This document shows, piece after piece, positions 55,163 through 62,878 of a DNA stretch of 64,000 nucleotides; positions within the stretch are counted from its first letter, which is position 1, and each line of letters begins with the position of its first letter. The notes under the pieces were generated by a model. The model did no database searches. It was not told the origin of the DNA and worked only from the letters and a program-made list of their open reading frames with translations. Made by a program: the position numbers and the translations under genes. Source of the DNA: JADJNY01 sp046349615 (GTDB taxonomy: Bacteria; Planctomycetota; UBA1135; GCA-002686595); the NCBI GenBank assembly GCA_046349615.1, contig JAXMBZ010000001.1:1-64000 (forward strand), in the 5' to 3' direction.

Positions 55163-56284
55163 CTACGCCGCGACCTCGTTCGTGCGGTCGAACCAGCAGC
55201 GTTTCAGCCGCAGCGACACGTTCACGAGCCCGATCAGCACCGGCACCTCGACCAAGGGGCCGATCACCGTCGCGAACGCGACGCCCGACGTGATGCCGAA
55301 CACGGCGATCGCCACCGCGATCGCGAGCTCGAAGTTGTTGCCGCTCGCCGTGAAGGCCAGCGTCGCCGCGCGCTCGTAGTCGGCGCCGACGCGTCGAGCG
55401 AGCCAGAACGACGCGAAGAACATGACGACGAAGTAGACGACGAGCGGCAGCGCGATGCGCAGGAGGTCGAGCGGCGCCTCGACGATGCGCGCGCCTTGCA
55501 GGCTGAACATGACGACGATCGTGAAGAGCAGCGCGACGAGCGTGATCGGGCCGATGCGCGGCAGGAACGAGCGCGTGTACCACGCGTCGCCCTTCGCCTT
55601 GCGCAGGACGAAGCGCGTCAGCATCCCGCCGAAGAACGGGAGCCCGAGGTAGAGCATCACGCTCCGGAAGATCTCGCCCATGCTCACGTCGACGGCCGCG
55701 CCCGCGAGGCCGAGCTTCGGCGGGAGCCACGTCATGAAGAGCCACGCGTAGACGCCGAAGAAGAGCACCTGGAACACGCTGTTCAGCGCGACGAGGCCCG
55801 CGGCGTACTCCGCGCTGCCGCGCGCGAGGTCGTTCCACACGAGCACCATCGCGATGCAGCGCGCGAGGCCGACGAGGACGAGGCCGAGCAGGAACTCCGG
55901 CCGATCCGCGAGCAGCAGCGCCGCGAGCGCGAACATGAGCGCGGGCCCGACGATCCAGTTCTGCACGAGCGAGAGCGCCAGCACCTTGCCGTCCTGGAAG
56001 ACGCGCGGGAGCTCCTCGTAGCGCACCTTCGCGAGCGGCGGGAACATCATCAGCACGAGCCCGATCGCGATCGGGACGTTCGTCGTGCCGACGGTGACGC
56101 GATCGATCGCGTCGCGCAGCGACGGCGCGAAACGGCCGAGCGCGATGCCGATCGCCATCGCGAGGAAGATCCAGAGCGTCAGCCAGCGATCGAGGAAACC
56201 GAGGCGCGTGGGACGCGCCGTCGAGCAGGTGTCGGTGGCGCATGCCTGCGCGCCGGGCGCGACTGTCGAGCGTTGCGGGGTCAT
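55163..56284 (-). CDS. acr3: Arsenite efflux pump Acr3
   Basis: The 373-residue protein has ten helices. The conserved Cys lies in GLARCIAMVLVWNDLARG, and a second motif in TLAFTASGNNFELAIAVA, both typical of Acr3. It exports arsenite from the cytosol using the proton gradient. The start overlaps the arsC stop by 4 bp (ATGA), and the N-terminal leader is Cys/Thr-rich. It is the last gene of the arsR-arsC-acr3 operon. Confidence 0.92.
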   Translation of the reverse strand: MTPQRSTVAPGAQACATDTCSTARPTRLGFLDRWLTLWIFLAMAIGIALGRFAPSLRDAIDRVTVGTTNVPIAIGLVLMMFPPLAKVRYEELPRVFQDGKVLALSLVQNWIVGPALMFALAALLLADRPEFLLGLVLVGLARCIAMVLVWNDLARGSAEYAAGLVALNSVFQVLFFGVYAWLFMTWLPPKLGLAGAAVDVSMGEIFRSVMLYLGLPFFGGMLTRFVLRKAKGDAWYTRSFLPRIGPITLVALLFTIVVMFSLQGARIVEAPLDLLRIALPLVVYFVVMFFASFWLARRVGADYERAATLAFTASGNNFELAIAVAIAVFGITSGVAFATVIGPLVEVPVLIGLVNVSLRLKRCWFDRTNEVAA

Positions 56285-56748
56285 GCTCCACCTCCATGGC
56301 GCTCGGCGAGGATCCTCCGCACGCGCTCCGGCAGGTCGGTCATGAACGCGCGGATCTCGTCGCGCACGCGGCGGTAGTGGGGGAGCGCTTCGTCGTCGTC
56401 GCGCGCGTCGCGCGCGAGGCGCGGCGGGTCGTCGAAGCCCGCGTGGACGATGCGCGCGCCGGGGAGCACGGGACAGCTCTCGTGCGCGGCGTCGCAGACG
56501 GTGAAGACGACGTCGAAGGCGCCGCCGAGGTCCTCGGGGCGCTTCGAGGTGTGCCCGCGGATGTCGACGCCGGCTTCGAGCATGACGCGAACGGCGAGCG
56601 AGTTCAGGCCGTGCGGGTTCGTGCCGGCGGAGCAGGCGTCGATCGAGTGTGCGTGCAGCGCGCGCGCCCAGCCTTCCGCCATCTGGCTGCGGCAGGAGTT
56701 GCCGGTGCAGAGGAAGAGGACGCGCGGGCGAGGGTCACTTCGGGCCAC
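56281..56748 (-). CDS. arsC: Arsenate reductase, thioredoxin-coupled ArsC
   Basis: The 155-residue protein of the low-molecular-weight phosphatase fold has VLFLCTGNSCRSQMAEGW with the CX5R active site, and a CDAAHESCPV motif giving the second and third cysteines used in the thioredoxin-linked cycle. It reduces arsenate to arsenite for Acr3. GTG 56748 is the best start, overlapping the arsR end by 14 bp; a later ATG would cut the first strand. Confidence 0.9.
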   Translation of the reverse strand: MARSDPRPRVLFLCTGNSCRSQMAEGWARALHAHSIDACSAGTNPHGLNSLAVRVMLEAGVDIRGHTSKRPEDLGGAFDVVFTVCDAAHESCPVLPGARIVHAGFDDPPRLARDARDDDEALPHYRRVRDEIRAFMTDLPERVRRILAERHGGGA

Positions 56749-57121
56749 AGCGTCCTCCGTCGCAGCAGGCGGCGGGCGCGTGCTCTTCGACGGCGTCGGC
56801 GAGGGAGCGCAGCGTCGCACAGAGCGTCGCGTAGCGCACGGTGTAGGAGACGACGCGGCCCTGCTTCGAAACGTCGACGAGGCCGGCGCGGGCGAGCGCG
56901 GCGAGGTGGCGCGAGACGACGGAGAGGTCGACGGAGCAGCAGGCGGCGAGTTCGGTGACGGAGCAGGCGCGGCCGCATTTGACGAGGCAGCCGAAGAGGC
57001 GCAGGCGGGTGGGGTCGCCGAGGGCCTTGAAGAGCGTCGGGTCGAGCAGGTCGTCGACGGGGCGGCAGCAGGCGGAGGCTTGCCGGGGGGACATCGGACG
57101 TCGTTTGCGTGCTTGCACCAT
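56735..57121 (-). CDS. arsR: ArsR-family transcriptional repressor
   Basis: The 128-residue winged-helix protein has DPTRLRLFGCLVKCGRACSVTELAACCSVDLSVVSRHLAALARAGLVDVSKQGRVVSY in successive segments. The ACC cysteines next to the recognition helix are candidate arsenite ligands, and the Cys-rich tail CCDGGRCG may add another. It likely represses its own operon until arsenite binds. ATG 57121 lies inside a perfect palindromic operator; a later ATG at 57094 (MSPRQAS) is an alternative that would free the operator from the coding region. Confidence 0.87.
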   Translation of the reverse strand: MVQARKRRPMSPRQASACCRPVDDLLDPTLFKALGDPTRLRLFGCLVKCGRACSVTELAACCSVDLSVVSRHLAALARAGLVDVSKQGRVVSYTVRYATLCATLRSLADAVEEHAPAACCDGGRCGPK

Positions 57122-57129
57122 GGTGCAAG
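57112..57129. promoter_or_regulatory. Perfect ArsR operator palindrome
   Basis: CTTGCACCATGGTGCAAG is an 18-bp perfect palindrome whose centre is the arsR ATG. Its position and half-site fit ArsR/SmtB operators. Repression of the operon by direct binding at the start site is likely. Confidence 0.7.
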
Positions 57130-57171
57130 TGTCTGTTGGGATGTCCTCGGTGTCCAGCCTGGGGATGGAGG

Positions 57172-57308
57172 GAGCGCGCAAGGCGGATGGGCAGCAACGG
57201 AGACTGGGCGCAAAGGCGCACATGTGGGTGCTCCGCATCCCAGACCCCGCAGAGGCGCGGACCGGAGGAACCGGTCCGCGCCTCTGCGGGGTTCTAGGGA
57301 CTCTCAGC
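57172..57308 (+). repeat. Dispersed hairpin repeat, copy C
   Basis: The left block (GCAGCAACGGAGAC, then GGCGCACATGTGG) and GGTGCTCCGCATCCCAG are followed by a perfect 22-bp hairpin at 57244-57292 with loop AGGAA, then CTCTCAGC. The 10-bp core GAGGCGCGGA is unique to this copy. It lies between the ars operon and the B12 region. The sequence from 57309 to 57505 shows nothing else I can name. Confidence 0.92.
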
Positions 57309-57505
57309 GACGGGGGAGATGGCGCGGAGACATGGACGCGTGTCGCGTGGGCTCGTTCTCGGGGTGGGCCTCGCGCTCGTGTGCCGGGCTCGCGCGCCCA
57401 TGGGGGGCGCGTTGCGCCGCGTCTCTCCAGTCTCGTCGCTCGGTACTGGAGCGGTGCGCCCGTAGGACTTGCGCTCGTCGCGGATGGGGCCGGGCGACTT
57501 GCTCG

Positions 57506-57533
57506 TTGACCTCCTGCAGCGCTCGGGTACCTT
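57506..57533 (+). promoter_or_regulatory. Promoter before first cobalamin riboswitch
   Basis: TTGACC (57506-57511) and TACCTT (57528-57533) are spaced by 16 nt. The predicted start near 57541 is about 20 nt before the riboswitch stem, as needed for a riboswitch leader. Confidence 0.55.
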
Positions 57534-57559
57534 CACCCCGTTCTCTCTCACGAACGACG

Positions 57560-57740
57560 CGACTGCGTTCAGGGAAGCAGGTCCAATGCCTGCACGGTCC
57601 CGCCACTGTAGGCCGTCGTCGCGCGAAGCCAGCGGAGCGCTCGAAGGAGTGGCTCCCGGCCACTGAGCCGCTCGTCATCGAGCGCTTGGGAAGGCCCGCT
57701 TCCGCGACACAACGGCGAGTCAGGATATCTGCCGCAGTCG
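57560..57740 (+). ncRNA. Cobalamin (AdoCbl/B12) riboswitch 1
   Basis: The closing stem CGACTGCG (57560-57567) pairs with CGCAGTCG (57733-57740). Inside are the conserved core GGGAAGCAGGTCCAATGCCTG in parts, then CGGTCCCGCCACTGTA (57598 on), the GGCCACTGAGCC and GGGAAGGC region, and the B12 box GAGTCAGGATATCTGCC near the 3' end. It senses cobalamin and normally turns down the downstream gene, here the propeller protein 108 bp later. The expression platform (57741-57848) is GC-rich with no obvious terminator, so translational control is possible. Confidence 0.88.
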
Positions 57741-57848
57741 TCTCCTTGCCGATCCCGGCCGCGGAGCCGTGGAACGACCTCGCAGTGTGCTGGGTGCACG
57801 TCCTCCTGCTCGGATCGGCTTCGACGGTCGATCGAATCGGAGCCCGAC

Positions 57849-59198
57849 GTGCAACGAACCCTTCTTCTCGCGCGGACACTCGTCCTCGCGGGCCTCGCTT
57901 CCCCTCTTCTCGCGCAGTCCTTCACGCAGCCCGCTCAGCCGAGCGCGCGGCCCGCGACCTCTTCTCTCGCGCCGACGTTCCCCGTGAACGCAGGTTGGGT
58001 CGCGCTCGGGAGCTTCGACGTCCCCGCGTACAGCGCGATCGCGCCGCTCTCGAACGGACGCACGCTCGTCTTCGACGGCGAGCACGTCGACGTGTACGAC
58101 GCGCTCGGAGGAATCGCGCAGCGCGTGTGCTCGACGGGCGCGTTCCGCTTCCCGTCGTTCGTCGTCGCCGACGAAGCGCGCGGCGTCGCGTGGGTGTCGG
58201 AGAGCTCGCAGGACGCGCTGTGGCAGATCGACCTCGCGCAGGGCACGTTCGCGCAGATCGCGACGGTCCATTTCGCGTTCGCCGCGGCGCGCGAGAGCGC
58301 GGGCACGCTCCTCGTGACCGCGTCTCCGTGCGGCTTCTACTGCGGCGCGGACGTGATCCGGCTCGACCTCGCGACGCACGCGCTCGCGACGCTCGGGCAC
58401 GTCGCGGGCGCGAGCGGTCCGATCGCGCTCGACTCGGGCGGCGGATTGCTCTACGGCGTCGAGGCGAACGCGCTTCCGCAGCCCGGCGAGCTCTGGGTCG
58501 CGCGCTGGAGTGCCGCGCAACTCGCGCAGGCGCCGGCGCAACAACTCACGCTCGCATCCGCCACCAAGGCCGCGAGCGTGCTCGACGGCGATTCGTCGCT
58601 CGCGTACGACGCGCGCTCGAACGGGCTCGTCGTCGCGGAGACGAACTCGCTCGGCGGCACGGCGATCGTCGCGTTCGACGCGCACGGCGAGCGCGTGGGC
58701 GTCGTCGCGGAGACGTCGGTCTACGCGTCGAACCTCGCGTGCGTCGAGGTTTCGACGAACGGTCCCGCCGGCGCGCTGCAGGCGTTCCAACCGCGCGGGA
58801 TGCGGCTCACGTGGCTCGAGACGGATTGGGCCGTGTTCCCGCCGCTCACCACCGTTCGCTCGGCGGAGCCCGTCCGCCCGCGGCTCGACGTCGTGACCTT
58901 CGCGAATGGGAGCGTCGAGTTGGTCGTCACGGGCGCGCCGGCACGGAGCACCGTGCTCGTCGGCGTTGTGCCCGCGACGAGCGCGATCACGCCGGAGCGC
59001 GTCGTCGTGAACGACCCCGCCCTCGTCTTCAGCGCGATCCCGGCGCTCGGTGCGAACGCTCCGAGCGCCGTGTGCGACGCGAGCGGCACCGCGCGCATCC
59101 GCGTGCGCTCCCTCCCGCACACGCAGAGCGTGCTGCAGGCCTTCTTCGTCGACGCACGCGGCCGCGCGATCGCGTCGAGCGCGCCCGTCGCGCACTGA
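57849..59198 (+). CDS. Secreted beta-propeller protein under B12 control
   Basis: The 449-residue protein starts at GTG with GGAG nearby and has a signal peptide (MQRTLLLARTLVLAG, cut after LLAQ). Residues about 45-340 are propeller blades (GRTLVFDGEHVDVYDALGG, GVAWVSESSQDALWQIDLAQG, GADVIRLDLATHALATLG). A beta-rich C-terminal domain follows. BtuG, the cobalamin-capturing surface protein of Bacteroides, is also a secreted beta-propeller. That parallel and the riboswitch suggest a B12-binding role, but there is no direct sequence proof. No BtuB-like receptor is nearby. A second riboswitch starts 8 bp after the stop. Confidence 0.72.
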   Translation: MQRTLLLARTLVLAGLASPLLAQSFTQPAQPSARPATSSLAPTFPVNAGWVALGSFDVPAYSAIAPLSNGRTLVFDGEHVDVYDALGGIAQRVCSTGAFRFPSFVVADEARGVAWVSESSQDALWQIDLAQGTFAQIATVHFAFAAARESAGTLLVTASPCGFYCGADVIRLDLATHALATLGHVAGASGPIALDSGGGLLYGVEANALPQPGELWVARWSAAQLAQAPAQQLTLASATKAASVLDGDSSLAYDARSNGLVVAETNSLGGTAIVAFDAHGERVGVVAETSVYASNLACVEVSTNGPAGALQAFQPRGMRLTWLETDWAVFPPLTTVRSAEPVRPRLDVVTFANGSVELVVTGAPARSTVLVGVVPATSAITPERVVVNDPALVFSAIPALGANAPSAVCDASGTARIRVRSLPHTQSVLQAFFVDARGRAIASSAPVAH

Positions 59199-59205
59199 TC
59201 GAACC

Positions 59206-59353
59206 CTCCCGGGCCGGGGAAGCGTGGTGTGAAGCCACCGCGGTCCCGCCGCTGTGATCGGGGACGAGGACGGCCAGGACGCCACGGCGCGATCGATGCG
59301 CGGGAAGGCGGCCGTCCGAGGACGAACCGAGAGCCAGAAGACCCGACCGGGAG
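59206..59353 (+). ncRNA. Cobalamin riboswitch 2
   Basis: CTCCCGG (59206-59212) and CCGGGAG (59347-59353) form the closing stem. The core GGGGAAGCGTGGTGTGAAGC precedes CCACCGCGGTCCCGCCGC with CTGTGA, a GGGAAGGC element, and the B12 box GAGAGCCAGAAGACCC. Two full aptamers only 1.5 kb apart frame the propeller gene. It controls the next surface protein at 59495 after a 141-bp spacer without another recognisable site. Confidence 0.88.
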
Positions 59354-59494
59354 TCGCTTCTCCTCTGCCGCGCGCGCGGCGTGGGACGCGGGACGAGCTC
59401 GTGCGAGCTCGACGCGCTCCGCCGCGCACGCGGGAACACCTCAATCGGGAACGCCGCCGGCGGAGGACCGGTCGCGCCCCGCCAGGACGTCTCC

Positions 59495-60535
59495 ATGTCG
59501 ATTCGGTTCTTCGCGCTCGTTCCGAGCGTTCTCTCGTGCGTCGCCGCGTCCGTCACGGCGAGCGCGGTCCATGCGCAGTTCCTGAGCCCGTACGCGACGA
59601 GCGTCGTGAGCTACTCCCCCGGCACGGGCGGCGGGACGTTCGTCGCGGCGAACGCGCTCGGCGCGCCGTCGGGCGGCGGACTCTCGCTCGGCTCGACGAA
59701 CGTCGCGTCGCTCGGCGTCGGCGGTTCGTTGACGCTCGGGTTCGATCTCACGATCGCGAACGGCCCGGGCGCCGACTTCGTCGTGTGCGAGAACGCGTTC
59801 GTGTTCGCGGGCGAGTCGTTCAGCGAGGTCGCCTACGTCGAGGTGTCGACGGACGGGACGAGCTTCGCGCGCCTGCCGAGCCGCTACACGGGCCCGTCGA
59901 GCGGACTCCCGAGCTTCACGGCGCCGTTCGGCACGTACTCGGGCCTGACGGGCGCCTTGCCGGTGCTCGCGAACCCGGCGACGAACACGATCGATCCGCT
60001 CGACCCGGCGTGGGCCGGCGGCGATGCGTTCGATCTGGGGAGCCTCGCGAACGACCCGCTCGTGACGTCGGGCGTCGTGAACCTCGCGGCGATCCACTTC
60101 GTGCGCATCGTCGACGTGCCGCACGCCGCGGGGACGGACTCGAGCGGCAACGTGATCTGGGACAACAGCGGAGCGACGGGCACCGCGGACATCGACGCGG
60201 TGTGCGTGATCCAGCACGCGGGAAGCGTGAGCGTGGACCAGCCGACGGTGGAGCTCTCGATCGATGCGCAGGGCTACCTGGTGCTGCGGATCGAAGACCC
60301 CAACGGAGCCGCGGACCTCGACGGCAACTCGATCCACTGCTCGTTCAACGGAGCGCCGATCGGCTTCCGTCAATTCGCGCGCCGCCTGGTGCCGAACGTG
60401 ACGCCGACGGCGAACGGCTACGTGCTGCGGTCGAATGCGCCGTTCACGGGGACGGGACTGCATGGGGTGGCGACGGTGTCGGTGCGAGACGTCGGAGGTC
60501 ACTTCGGCGCGGATCAGTTGTCGTTCAGTGAGTGA
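59495..60535 (+). CDS. Secreted beta-sandwich surface protein under B12 control
   Basis: The 346-residue protein has a signal peptide (about 1-26, ending VHAQ). A domain follows with FVAANALGAPSGGG, LTLGFDLTIANGPGADFVVCENAF, AYVEVSTDGTSFARLPS, FDLGSLAN and AIHFVRIVDV...DIDAVCVIQHAG. I recall similar cell-surface proteins beside B12 riboswitches and TonB receptors, but cannot name a family. The Asp-rich ends DPLDPAWAGGDAFD and DNSGATGTADIDAV could bind calcium. ATG 59495 has AGGA upstream. No outer-membrane transporter is adjacent. Confidence 0.72.
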   Translation: MSIRFFALVPSVLSCVAASVTASAVHAQFLSPYATSVVSYSPGTGGGTFVAANALGAPSGGGLSLGSTNVASLGVGGSLTLGFDLTIANGPGADFVVCENAFVFAGESFSEVAYVEVSTDGTSFARLPSRYTGPSSGLPSFTAPFGTYSGLTGALPVLANPATNTIDPLDPAWAGGDAFDLGSLANDPLVTSGVVNLAAIHFVRIVDVPHAAGTDSSGNVIWDNSGATGTADIDAVCVIQHAGSVSVDQPTVELSIDAQGYLVLRIEDPNGAADLDGNSIHCSFNGAPIGFRQFARRLVPNVTPTANGYVLRSNAPFTGTGLHGVATVSVRDVGGHFGADQLSFSE

Positions 60536-60546
60536 GGGGGAGCTCG

Positions 60547-60606
60547 GTCTCTTCCGACTCTCCCTCTTCCTCTTCTTCTGCTTCTCCTTCTGCTTCTCCT
60601 TCTCCC
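60547..60606. repeat. Polypyrimidine tract
   Basis: A 60-bp C/T-rich run with repeated CTTCTCCTTCTG units lies between the surface-protein stop and repeat copy D, where the usual copy tail (TTCTCTCAGC) is missing. It may have grown by slippage from that tail. Confidence 0.6.
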
Positions 60607-60738
60607 AACTAGAACTCCGCGCTCGATCAGGCCGGTTCCTCCGGCCTGATCGAGTGCGGAGTCTGGGATGCGGTAGCACCCACATGTGCGCCTTTGCTTC
60701 CCAGTCTCCGTTGCAGCTCATCTGCCTCCCGCGCTCCC
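60607..60738 (-). repeat. Dispersed hairpin repeat, copy D
   Basis: This copy is in reverse orientation, with its hairpin at 60614-60662 (22-position stem, loop TTCCT on the plus strand). In the element's own orientation the core is CTCGATCAGG and the eighth stem position is A opposite C. The left block (GCAACGGAGAC, GCGCACATGTGG, GTGCTACCGCATCCCAG) is well kept, with one inserted A. The tail after the hairpin is replaced by the polypyrimidine tract. It faces copy E head to head. Confidence 0.9.
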
Positions 60739-60780
60739 GACCGACATTCCCCCGGCGTCTCACGCACTCACACCCCAATC

Positions 60781-60930
60781 GATCGGGAGCGCCAACGGCA
60801 GAAGAGCAGCAACGGAGAGAGCGAAGCAACGGAACACATTTGGGTGCTCCGCATCCCAGACTCCGCACACGATCAGGCCGGAGGAACCGGCCTGATCGTG
60901 CGCGGAGTTCTAGTTTCTCTCAGCACCTGA
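60781..60930 (+). repeat. Dispersed hairpin repeat, copy E
   Basis: The left block is more diverged (GCAGCAACGGAGAG, then ACACATTTGG) but GGTGCTCCGCATCCCAG is exact. The hairpin at 60860-60908 has loop AGGAA, core CACGATCAGG and the same A-C mismatch at the eighth position as in copies A and D. Seven of ten core bases match copy D, the only two cores that resemble each other. It is separated from D by 42 bp. Confidence 0.9.
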
Positions 60931-60966
60931 GTGCCGAGTTCCAGTGTCCCTCAGCACATCAGTACC
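60905..60966 (+). repeat. 31-bp tandem duplication at the tail of copy E
   Basis: Unit 1 (60905-60935) starts GAGTTCTAGTTTCTCTCAGC and unit 2 (60936-60966) starts GAGTTCCAGTGTCCCTCAGC. Both end in a CAGTACC- or GAGTGCC-like close. The element's right end has been duplicated and has diverged by about eight bases. The 59 bp after it to 61025 show nothing else. Confidence 0.75.
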
Positions 60967-61025
60967 GAGGATCCTGCACGCTCACCCGCAAGCACCCCTC
61001 CCCCTCGCCCGCCGCACGCCCCCCC

Positions 61026-62714
61026 CTACCGATACAACCCCGCCACCGCCGCCAACACCCCACCGATCCCGAGCACCTGCACCACGATCCCCGGCAGCAA
61101 ACTCCGCGTCGCTTCGAACGTCCACGCGAACAACCACCCGCTCCACGTCAACATCAAGAACGTCGGCACCGACCCATTGTGGAACGCCGCCACCAACGCC
61201 GCGCTCCACAACGCCGCACTCGTCGCCGGCATCCGCGCACGCAGCGTGAGGAACAAGATCCCGCGCCGCGTCAGCTCCATCACGAACGGATCCCACGCGA
61301 TCCCCACGACGACCGTCGCCGCGAACGCCAACGTCGACATCGAGAGCAACGGCTCCGCCACCGGCTCCGTCCAGTGCAGCCCGAGCCCGACCCGCCCGCA
61401 CAGCTCCAACACCAGCGCCTGCCCGAGCTGGTCCGCCGCGAAGAGCGCGAGCACGACCGCGATCCACTTCCACACGCCGCCCGGGAACGAATCGAGCCCG
61501 AGCACGCGCACGATCGACAGCACCCGCGGCGCGATCAACCCGCGATGCACGAGGAAGAACAGCGGAATCGGCGCCACGAGCGACGTGACGACCACGCTCC
61601 AATCGGGCAGCCGCTCTCCGAGCCCGATCTCGACCCCGAGCACGAGCACGAACCCGACGACGAGCGAGCGCAACAGCACCGCGAGCCCGTCCTCGAACGT
61701 CCACTCGGGCGGTACGGATCCGCTCGAGCGCGGCAGTTCGGGCCGATTCCCCGCGAGCCACGCGAGCAGTACGAGCAATCCGAGCCCGACCGCCGCGATC
61801 AGCGTCCACGCGAGCCCGTTCGCGCGTGAGCGCAACTCGTCCGCGCGCCGACCGAGCTCGCTTTCGAGCGCGCTCACGCGCTCCGCGTCGCCCGTCCGCT
61901 GCGCGAGGCGCAGCTCGAGCCGATCTCGGGCCCAGCCGGGCTTCAACGCACCGAGATCGAAGTCCGCGAAGCGCGCACGCTCGCGCGGCTCGAGGCGCTG
62001 GTACGCGTAGCGGATCGCGCGCGCCGCGTCGACGAGCCCGAGGTTCTCGACGCGCACGACGGTGAGCATCACGTCGTCGACGCGCTCCGCTTCACCCTGC
62101 AGGATCGCACGGCGCGCGAGCAGCTCGACGAGGTCGGGGCGCGCGTCCTTCGGCGGAAACGTCGGCGCGGTCGTCGGTGCGGGTGAGCAGCCGAACGCGC
62201 CGCCGCTCGCTGGTTTCGTCGCGCCGTCGCCGGTGCTCGGCGGCGCGTTCGCGTCCTGCGTGTTCGGGCTCGCCGTCGACGCGTCCTTTGCGTCGCGCGC
62301 GCTCTCGTCGCCGGGTGCGTCCTTCTTCGGCGCCGTCGTCGCGTCGTTCGGAGCGTCCTGGGAGGCGTCGCCCGGCTCGCTCTTCGGCGCGTCCTTCGCG
62401 TCGCGCAAGACGCCCGCTTGGAGCTCGACGACCTCGTCGTACGCGTCGATCGCTTCCGCGAGCGCGGGCCGCACGCGACCGAGGAACAGTGCGAGCGCGC
62501 GGCTCTTCCACGCCGGCTCGTCGCGCAGCGCGTCCTCGAGCTCGATCGTGCGCTCGAAATGCTCGCGCGCGGTTTCGGCGGGATGGCGCAGCACGAGCGC
62601 GCCGCGCAACGAGAGCCCCGAGCCCATGAAGCAGACGCTCAGGGAGAGCAGCAGGGCCAGGAAGAACGTGACCCCGCGATGGAAGCGCGGTCGAAGGTGG
62701 TCGTCGGAGCTCAT
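61026..62714 (-). CDS. CPBP-like membrane protein with degenerate protease motif
   Basis: The 562-residue protein has an N-terminal helix (about 14-34), a helical region, and an acidic low-complexity linker (about 105-180; runs such as DAPKSEPGDASQDAPND). Then come seven or eight helices of the CPBP/Abi fold. Motif 1, normally EExxxRG, is MELTRRG here with only one Glu. Motif 2 keeps a His in AAFHNG, and motif 3 is WSGWLFAW. It may be an inactive relative of intramembrane proteases. It is divergent from the DUF2339 gene (164-bp gap). Confidence 0.62.
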   Translation of the reverse strand: MSSDDHLRPRFHRGVTFFLALLLSLSVCFMGSGLSLRGALVLRHPAETAREHFERTIELEDALRDEPAWKSRALALFLGRVRPALAEAIDAYDEVVELQAGVLRDAKDAPKSEPGDASQDAPNDATTAPKKDAPGDESARDAKDASTASPNTQDANAPPSTGDGATKPASGGAFGCSPAPTTAPTFPPKDARPDLVELLARRAILQGEAERVDDVMLTVVRVENLGLVDAARAIRYAYQRLEPRERARFADFDLGALKPGWARDRLELRLAQRTGDAERVSALESELGRRADELRSRANGLAWTLIAAVGLGLLVLLAWLAGNRPELPRSSGSVPPEWTFEDGLAVLLRSLVVGFVLVLGVEIGLGERLPDWSVVVTSLVAPIPLFFLVHRGLIAPRVLSIVRVLGLDSFPGGVWKWIAVVLALFAADQLGQALVLELCGRVGLGLHWTEPVAEPLLSMSTLAFAATVVVGIAWDPFVMELTRRGILFLTLRARMPATSAALWSAALVAAFHNGSVPTFLMLTWSGWLFAWTFEATRSLLPGIVVQVLGIGGVLAAVAGLYR

Positions 62715-62878
62715 CCGTGCCGCTCGAGCGCGGGAGGATAGCACGCGTGTCGTGCGCGCCGAGGGCCGAGCTCGCCGGGATTCCGGCGCGCGCGAGGAAC
62801 TCGGAAACGTCGCGACGCCGGAGCGGCAGGGGCTCCATGGCGGCGCCATCGGCGGGTCGCCATGATGGACCCCCTTCC

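Noticed and set aside
57172..60930. CRISPR array from repeated blocks
   Set aside because: Copies are few, in mixed orientation, kilobases apart and without spacers of regular length; no cas gene is present.
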